Positions 57,326 through 64,000 of a stretch of 64,000 nucleotides of DNA are shown here, one piece after another; the stretch's first letter is position 1, and each line of letters opens with the position of its first letter. The DNA comes from Cervus elaphus (lineage: Eukaryota > Chordata > Mammalia > Artiodactyla > Cervidae): positions 97,946,015 to 98,010,014 of the forward strand of contig NC_057823.1 in the NCBI RefSeq assembly GCF_910594005.1, written 5' to 3'. The translations under genes were made by a program, and so were the position numbers. Under the pieces are notes generated by a model. The model did not search any database and had not been told where the DNA came from. It was given only the letters and a program-made list of their open reading frames with translations.

Positions 57326-57829
57326 GTAGCCTCCATATTGTTCTCCACAATTTACAATCCCACCAATAGTGTAGGAAGCTTCCTTTTTTTCCCACATCTT
57401 CTGAAGCATTTATTGTTTGCAGATTTTTTCACAATGGCCCTTCACGCTGGTGTGAGGTGATACCTCATTGTAGCTTTGATTTGCATTTCTCTGATAATTA
57501 GTGATATTGAACATCTTTTCATGTACTTTTGGACTATCTGTATGTCTTCTTTGGAGAAATGTCAGTTTAGATCTTCTGCCCATTTTTTGATTGGATTGTT
57601 GGTGTTTTTTTTTTTTTTTTTTTAACATAGAGCTGCACAAGCTGTTCATTTATTTTGGAGATTAATCCCTTGTTGGTTACTTTGTTTACAAATAATTTCT
57701 CCAATTCTGTTGGTTGTCTTTTCATTTTGCTTATGATTTCTTTTTCTATGAAAAGCTTTAAAGTTTAACCAGGTTCCATTTGTTTTTATTTTCATGACTT
57801 TATGAGGTGAATCTAAAAAGATCTTTCTG
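57326..57829 (-). mobile_element. Old L1, continuation (first part)
   Basis: Antisense ORF2 C-terminus: 'caatcccaccaatagtgtagg', 'gatttgcatttctctgataattag', a T19 run at 57606-57624. Interrupted at 57829 by a short insertion. Confidence 0.88.
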
Positions 57830-57942
57830 ATACTAACATCCTCTTAACAAAGTTATTTATTGTAAGAAGTCTGTCTCTGAGACGGCATAAGTACAACTAA
57901 AACACTCAATAAATGCTAGCTGTTATTATTTTTTTTAAAAGA
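57830..57942 (+). mobile_element. Short retroposed sequence of unknown origin in L1
   Basis: 113 bp foreign to L1. AGATCTTTCTG flanks it at 57819-57829 and 57943-57953, and L1 resumes in register. It contains AATAAA at 57909-57914 and ends in an A/T-rich tail. The last 40 bases resemble the MIR/L2-type ending 'actcaataaatgctagctgttattatt'. Probably a 3'-UTR-type RNA retrocopied by L1. Confidence 0.6.
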
Positions 57943-59016
57943 AGATCTTTCTGTGATTTATATTGAAGAGAGTTTTGCTTATATTTTCCTCTAGGAGTTT
58001 TATGGTGTCTGGCCTTACATTTAAATCTTTGATCCATTTCAAGTTTATTTTTTGTTGGTGTTATAGAATGTTCCCAAATCATTCTTTTATGTGTAGCTGT
58101 TCAGTTTTCCCAGCACCACTTATTGAAGAGACTGCTTTTTCTCCAATGCACATGCCTGCTTTTTATGTCATAGCTTTATTGACCATAGGTATGTGGGTTT
58201 ATTTCTGGGCTTTCTATTCTTACTCTGTTGATATATATTTCTGGTTTTGTGCCAGTGCCATTCTGCTTTGGTGAATGTAGGCTTGTAGCGTAGTCTGAGA
58301 GCAGGGAGGCTGATTCCTTCAGCTTCATTTTTCTTTCTCAGGATTGCTTTAGCTGTTTGGGTCTTTTGTGTTTCCATATAAATTTTAGAATTTTTTGTTC
58401 CAGTTCTGTGAAAAATGCCATTGGTAATTTGATAGGGATTTCATGGAATCTGTAGATATATTAGGGTAGTATAGTCATTTTGGCAATGTTGACTTTTCCA
58501 ATCCAAGAACACAATATATCTTCCTATCTGTTTGTGTCTTTCATCAGTGTTTTAATGTTTTCAGAGTAGAGGTCTTTTGTCTCCTTAGGTAGGTTTATTT
58601 CTAGATATTTTATTCTTTTTGATATGATGGTAAATGGCATTGTTTCCTTAATTTCTCTTTCTGATGTTTTGTTGTTAGTGTATAGGAATGCAAGGGATTG
58701 CTCTGTGTTAATTTTGTGTCCAGCAACTTTACTGAATTCACTGAGCTCTAGTAGTTTTCTAGTAGCATCTTTAGGATTTTCTATGAATAAATCATCTGCA
58801 AAAAGTCACAATTTTACTTCTCTTCCAATTTGGATTCCTTTTATTTCTTTTTTTTTTTCTCTGTCATGGCTAGGGATTCCAAAACTGTGAATAAAAGTGG
58901 TGACAATGGACATCTGTGCCTTGTTTCTGATCTTAGAGGAAATGCTTTCCACTTTTCACCGTTGAGAATGATGTTAGCTGTGATTTGTCATACTTGGCCT
59001 TTATTATGCTGAGGTA
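57943..59016 (-). mobile_element. Old L1, continuation (second part)
   Basis: Antisense ORF2: 'gagttttgcttatattttcctctaggagttttatgg', 'cccagcaccacttattgaagag', 'gtcatttggcaatg' and the RT-coding block ending 'aggaaatgctttcc'. All frames broken. Confidence 0.9.
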
Positions 59017-59268
59017 GGGTCTTTCCTGGTGGCTCTGGCTGTAAAGAATCTGCTTGAAATGCGGGAGACCTGGGTTCAATCCCTGGGCTGGGAAGATCCC
59101 CTGGAGAAAGGTATTGCAACCCACTCCAGTGCTCTTGCCTAGAGAATACCATGGACAGAGGCTCATGGTACAGTCACAGTGAGCTACAGTCCATGGGGTT
59201 GCAAGAGTCAGACACGACTGAGTAACTAACATGCGCATACACACACACACACACACACACGCACACAC
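59017..59268 (+). mobile_element. Bov-tA SINE in the old L1, with (CA)n tail
   Basis: Sense Bov-tA with head 'ctggtggctctggctgtaaag', 'gggttcaatccctggg' and body. The tail is a CA microsatellite at 59236-59268. ATGCTGAGGTA (59006-59016) and ATGTTGAGGTA (59269-59279) are the target duplication, with one mismatch. Confidence 0.92.
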
Positions 59269-59279
59269 ATGTTGAGGTA

Positions 59280-59547
59280 ATTTCCTTCTATTCCCAGTTT
59301 CTGGAGAACTTTTATCATAAATGGGTGTTGAATTTTGTCAAAAGCTTTTTTTGCATCTACTGAAATGATCATATGATTTTTATTCTTCAGTTAGTGTGCT
59401 GTATCACACTGAATGATTTTTTAATGTAAAAGAATCCTTGCATCCCTAGACTAAATCCCTCTTGATCATGGTGTATGATAATTTTAATGTATTATTGGAT
59501 TTGATTTGCTAGTGTGTTGTTGAGTATTTTTTCATTTACATTTGGTA
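59280..59547 (-). mobile_element. Old L1, last part
   Basis: Antisense RT-region sequence ('gtgttgaattttgtcaaaagc', 'tcttgatcatggtgtatgat') until homology ends near 59547. Confidence 0.88.
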
Positions 59548-60069
59548 AACTTTTATTTTAAACTTAAAAATAAGTTTTTCATGATATATGTCTAATGCAT
59601 AATAAAAAAATGTTACTTTTTTTTGATGGAGTAACATCATTTTGTGTATTTTTGGTTTCATATATTCAAAGTGAATTCTTGAGTTTAATGAGAAAAAATG
59701 AAAGGACAAATCCTTCATATTAACCCACAAATTTACCTTTACTGACACTTTTCATTCCTTTGTGTGGATCTGAGTTATATCATGTATTGTTTTCCTTCTG
59801 TGTGAAGAAGTTCCTTTAACATTTTCTGTATTGCAGATCTGCTGGATACCAGCTAATCTGAGTATATCATTATTAATCTTATTTTTTTTCAGTTACTTAG
59901 AAATACATTTATTATTTAATAAAAATTTATATACAGCATATATTTCCATTTTCTTATTAAACCTATAAAGTCACAGAAAAAAATTTTTATGTCAAAGATG
60001 TGACTGTAGGTATCTTGAGACAAGGGGATTATAACTTTTGACTACATTTTATTCATGAAAATTGTTTCA
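59548..60069. other. Single-copy DNA, possibly with a trace of old L1
   Basis: 59800-59860 weakly resembles an old L1 segment ('ttcctttaacattttctgtattgcag'). The rest is AT-rich. Confidence 0.35.
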
Positions 60070-60450
60070 TTTTGTCATATCCTTCCTTTTATTATTGTGG
60101 TAAAATATAGGTAATGTAATAGTTATCATTTTTGCTATTTGCAAGTATACAGTTCAGTGGCATTAAATACATTCACAATGTTATGTAACCACCAGCACTG
60201 TTTACATCCAAACCATTTTCACCGTCCCTAACAAAACCTCGGTACTTAACAGACAATAACTCTCCTTTCTTGCTTTCTGTTCTGCTTTCTGTATTTATGA
60301 ATTACATATGCTAGGTAATTCATATAAATGGAATCATATGGTATTTGTCCTTTGGCATTTGGCTTATTTCACTAAGAATAATGTTCTCAAGGTCCGTCTA
60401 TATTATAGCATATATCAAAGTTTCATTCTGCTTTATGACTGAGAAAAATA
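60070..60450 (-). mobile_element. Old L1 (L1MB/L1MC-type) 3' region
   Basis: Antisense: 'attgtggtaaaatataggtaatg', 'gtatacagttcagtggcattaaatacattcac', 'ggcttatttcactaagaataatg'. Confidence 0.8.
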
Positions 60451-61390
60451 TTTTTATATTTTAATTTTTGAAACTTATGTGTTCATGGACACTGCAGTAA
60501 TAACTGAAGGATAAAATACCTAAAAAATATTTTATTAGTAAAGACTTTGCCTCTCAACCCTATCGATCATCATTCAGTTTGAGGTGGACACTCATATATC
60601 CTTATGATTTTGTAAATATTGTCCTCTTATGTGGCTTTGTGCAAAACAGACTCCGTCCTTCTGTTCTCCACCTTGAATGCACACAGTCTGAAACACCCAT
60701 ACGCCGGGTAATAGCTTTCTAAAATGCTGCAGCGTCCTTACTAAATTAGCTGAAAATCGTATTGTGTTTTAACAAAAGGTTATTCTATGGCTGCTACATA
60801 CTGACAGGTGAAAAATATTCTAAGGTTCAAGGCATACTCTCCACATGCTCACCATTTAGTAGAGGAGAAGGGTGAATATGCAATGCTAATGCTATTCAGA
60901 AAGTACCGTGGAATTAGACAGAGTGTACTTGCTACTGATTAAGGAGAAGGAACTATATTCCAGAGAGGTAACCCGCAACATGTATCAGGAAGGATAAACA
61001 GTATTTCTGCAGTTGAAGGAGACAGCAGGGCTATTCTAAGCAGAGAATCACACATGTAAAACTATTAGGCTTAGCTTGAAAGAATGGTCAGATATTTAAC
61101 ATATCAGGAGATAGAAGTGTGTAGAGGAAAGAAATAATAGAGATGAGGCACCAATTTTCAAATTAAAATGTCAAAGATAATCATAAACAATGACAAAATT
61201 AATTTTTCCTAAAAAAATTAAGCACCATTCAGTAATTTGAATTTAAATAGTGATGCTTTAACATTAGCTGTGCTTGACTCTTGTGAAAATAGATCTTTGC
61301 TTTTTTTTTTTAATTTTGTTGAAAGCAATGTGCTGTGATTGAAAGACTTAAGCTTTTGAGTTTTTAATTAATTATATTACTTTAGTGATA
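60451..61390. other. Single-copy DNA
   Basis: No repeat beyond a T11 run near 61301. No ORF of note. Confidence 0.45.
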
Positions 61391-61739
61391 TTTTTTTTTT
61401 AATTTTTTTATTAGTTGGAGGCTAATTACTTCACAACATTTCAGTGGGTTTTGTCATACATTGATATGAATCAGCCATAGATTTACACTTATTCCCCATC
61501 CCGATCCCCACTCCCACCTCCCTCTCCACCCAATTCCTCTGGGTCTTCCCAGTGTACCAGGCCCGAGCACTTGTCTCATGCATCCCACCTGGGCTGGTGA
61601 TCTGTTTCACCATAGATAGTATACATGCTGTTCTTTTGAAACATCCCACCCTCACCTTCTCCCACAGAGTTCAAAAGTATGTTCCGTATTTCTGTGTCTC
61701 TTTTTCTGTTTTGCATATAGGGTTATCGTTACCATCTTT

Positions 61740-63446
61740 CTAAATTCCATATATATGTGTTAGTATGCTGTAATGTTCTTTATCTTTCTGGCTTACTTCA
61801 CTCTGTATAAGGGGCTCCAGTTTCATCCATCTCATTAGGACTGGTTCAAATGAATTCTTTTTGACGGCTGAGTAATATTCCATGGTGTATATGTACCACA
61901 GCTTCCTTATCCATTCATCTGCTGATGGGCATCTAGGTTGCTTCCATGTCCTGGCTACTATAAACAGTGCTGCGATGAACACTGGGGTGCACGTGTCTCT
62001 TTCAGATCTGGTTTCCTCAGTGTGTATGCCCAGAAGTGGGATTGCCGGGTCATATGGCAGTTCTATTTCCAATTTTTTAAGATATCTCCACACTCTTTTC
62101 CATAGTGGCTGTACTAGTTTGCATTCCCACCAACAGTGTAAGAGGGTTCCCTTTTCTCCACACCCTCTCCAGCATTTATTGCTTGTAGACTTTTGGATAG
62201 CAGCCATCCTGACTGGTGTGTAATGGTACCTCATTGTGGTTTTGATTTGCATTTCTCTAATAATGAGTGATGTTGAGCACCTTTTCATGTGTTTGTTAGC
62301 CATCTGTATGTCTTCTTTGGAGAAATGTCTGTTTAGTTCTCTGGCCCATTTTTTGATTGGGTCATTTATTTTTCTGGAATTGAGCTGCAGGAGTTGCTTG
62401 TATGTTTTTGAGATTAATCCTTTGTCTGTTTCTTCATTTGCTATTATTTTCTCCCAATCTGAGGGCTGTCTTTTCACCTTACTTATAGTTTCCTTTGTAG
62501 TGCAAAAGCTTTTAAGTTTCATTAGATCCCATTTGTTTAGTTTTGCTTTTATTTCCAATATTCTGGGAGGTGGGTCATAGAGGATCTTGCTGTGATTTAT
62601 ATCGGAGAGTGTTTTGCCTATGTTCTCCTCTAGGAGTTTTATAGTTTCTGGTCTTACATTTAGATCTTTAATCCATTTTGAGTTTATTTTTGTGTATGGT
62701 GTTAGAAAGTGTTCTAGTTTCATTCTTTTGCAAGTGGTTGACCAGTTTTCCCAGCACCACTTGTTAAAGAGGTTGTCTTTTTTCCATTGTATATCCTTGC
62801 CTCCTTTGTCAAAGATAAGGTGTCCATAGGTTCGTGGATTTATCTCTGGGCTTTCTATTCTGTTCCATTGGTCTATATTTCTGTCTTTGTGCCAGTACCA
62901 TACTGTCTTGATGACTGTGGCTTTGTAGTAGAGTCTGAAGTCAGGCAGGTTGATTCCTCCAGTTCCATTCTTCTTTCTCAAGATTACTTTGGCTATTCGA
63001 GGTTTTTTGTATTTCCATACAAATTGTGAAATTCTTTGGTCTAGTTCTGTGAAAAATACCGTTGGTAGCTTGATAGGGATTGCATTGAATCTATAGATTG
63101 CTTTGGGTAGAATAGCCATTTTGACAATATTGATTCTTCCAATCCATGAACACGGTATGTTTCTCCATCTGTTTGTGTCCTCTTTGATTTCTTTCATCAG
63201 TGTTTTATAGTTTTCTATGTATAGGTCTTTTGTTTCTTTAGGTAGATATACTCCTAAGTATTTTATTCTTTTTGTTGCAATGGTGAATTCTATTGTTTCC
63301 TTAATTTCTCTTTCTGTTTTTTCATTGTTAGTATATAGGAATGCAAGGGATTTCTGTGTGTTAATTTTATATCCTGCAACTTTACTATATTCATTGATTA
63401 GCTCTAGTAATTTTCTGGTAGAGTCTTTAGGGTTTTCTATGTGAGG
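61740..63446 (-). pseudogene. L1 ORF2, part downstream of the RT active site
   Basis: Continuous open frame of about 569 codons from just after the active-site box to the normal THIYGI stop at 61740. An internal Met lies at 63197, but codons before it (ENPKDSTRKLLELINEYSK, then KYLGVYLPKETK) are coding and open. It includes the PYDPAIPLLGIH and WRGCGEKGTLLHCWWECKL blocks of the Cys-rich C-terminus. Only a one-base frameshift near 63442 separates it from the active-site half. Full ORF2 in intact L1 is about 1,275 codons. Confidence 0.85.
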
Positions 63447-64000
63447 ATCATGTCATCTGCAAACAGTGAGAGTTTCACTTCTTCTTTTCCTATCTGGATT
63501 CCTTTTACTTCTTTTTCTGCTCTGATTGCTGTGGCCAAAACTTCCAACACTATGTTGAACAGTAGTGGTGAGAGTGGGCACCCTTGTCTTGTTCCTGATT
63601 TCAGGGGAAATGCTTTCAGTTTTTCACCATTGAGGGTGATGCTTGCTGTGGGTTTGTCATATATAGCTTTTATTATGTTGAGGTATGTTCCTTCTATTCC
63701 TGCTTTTTGGAGAGTTTTAATCATAAATGAGTGTTGAATTTTGTCAAAGGCTTTCTCTGCATCTATTGAGATAATCATATGGTTTTTATCTTTCAATTTG
63801 TTAATGTGGTGTATTACATTGATTGATTTGTGGATATTGAAGAATCCTTGCATTCCTGGGATAAAGCCCACTTGGTCATGGTGTATGATTTTTTTAATAT
63901 GTTGTTGGATTCTGTTTGCTAGAATTTTGTTAAGGATTTTTGCATCTATGTTCATCAGTGATATTGGCCTGTAGTTTTCTTTTTTTGTGGCATCTGATTT
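63437..64000 (-). pseudogene. L1 ORF2 reverse transcriptase, partial at window edge
   Basis: Open from the right edge (ENYRPISLMN block at 63950-63988) through motif A SIDAEKAFD (63742-63771), RQGCPLSPLLFNIVLEV and the catalytic FADD at 63452-63463. It then stops two or three codons later because of a single missing base. In an intact L1 this protein nicks target DNA and copies the L1 RNA at the cut. All RT catalytic residues that I can see are preserved. The N-terminal endonuclease lies beyond the window, so I cannot judge whether the rest is intact. Confidence 0.88.

Larger units (their letters stand above)
61391..64000 (-). mobile_element. Young L1 (L1-BT type), runs off right edge
   Basis: At least 2.6 kb of antisense L1: poly-A complement at 61391-61411, 3' UTR, ORF2 from its stop at 61740 rightward through the RT active site to the window edge. 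Low divergence from 12184-13471. The left flank ends in a T-run, as expected beside the poly-A. The target duplication cannot be checked because the 5' end lies outside. Confidence 0.95.

Noticed and set aside
16071..59268. tRNA-like segments as real tRNA genes
   Set aside because: Each is the head of a Bov-tA or CHR SINE followed by the SINE body; none folds into a complete tRNA with an acceptor end by eye.
61740..63955. Large open frames (485 and 172 codons) as candidate host genes
   Set aside because: They are L1 ORF2, with motif A, FADD and the known C-terminal blocks and an L1 poly-A end.
1..64000. A previously undescribed multi-gene system
   Set aside because: After accounting for repeats no cluster of genuine genes remains, so I do not claim one.

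Overview
The window is nuclear DNA from a ruminant, almost certainly a bovid: it is packed with BovB (RTE-type) LINEs, Bov-tA and BovA2 SINEs and ruminant L1 (L1-BT type) copies, a combination restricted to that group. I cannot name the species. I find no supportable functional host protein-coding gene, no rRNA or tRNA gene, no CRISPR array and no bacterial or viral system. The window reads as gene-poor, AT-rich intergenic or intronic DNA. Nearly every long open frame is a piece of L1 ORF2 or the BovB reverse transcriptase, or its antisense shadow.

Layout. 1-4250: BovB stub, then an old L2 remnant split by a twin-primed L1 (itself hit by a second L1) and by a BovB. 4251-11116: mostly single-copy DNA with a MIR, a BovB tail and two SINEs. 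11117-15143: a composite of BovB, L1 and BovB, all + strand, stacked into one roughly 30-bp target. 15144-23500: single-copy DNA with five SINEs, MIR pieces, an old L1 scrap, a possible decayed exon or pseudogene (15424-15838, minus) and a perfect 159-bp duplication (18375-18533 and 20197-20355). 23510-25455: a long minus-strand BovB. 25456-34800: SINEs, short L1 tails and a 1-kb BovB with an open RT frame. 34756-47562: old L1 and L2 segments among single-copy DNA, with a TATA-like box next to a Cys-rich small frame near 41.2-41.5 kb. 47931-48940: BovB. 48941-56283: mainly single-copy DNA with microsatellites. 56284-59547: an old minus-strand L1 carrying three younger insertions. 61391-64000: a young minus-strand L1 that runs off the right edge, its ORF2 open apart from one frameshift.

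The elements form two dependence systems. The BovB reverse transcriptase is thought to mobilise the SINEs whose 3' ends resemble it, and L1 mobilises L1. Most younger insertions keep target-site duplications, given per entry, so the order of many events can be read from the sequence. Family names rest on recognition of sequence, not on a database search.
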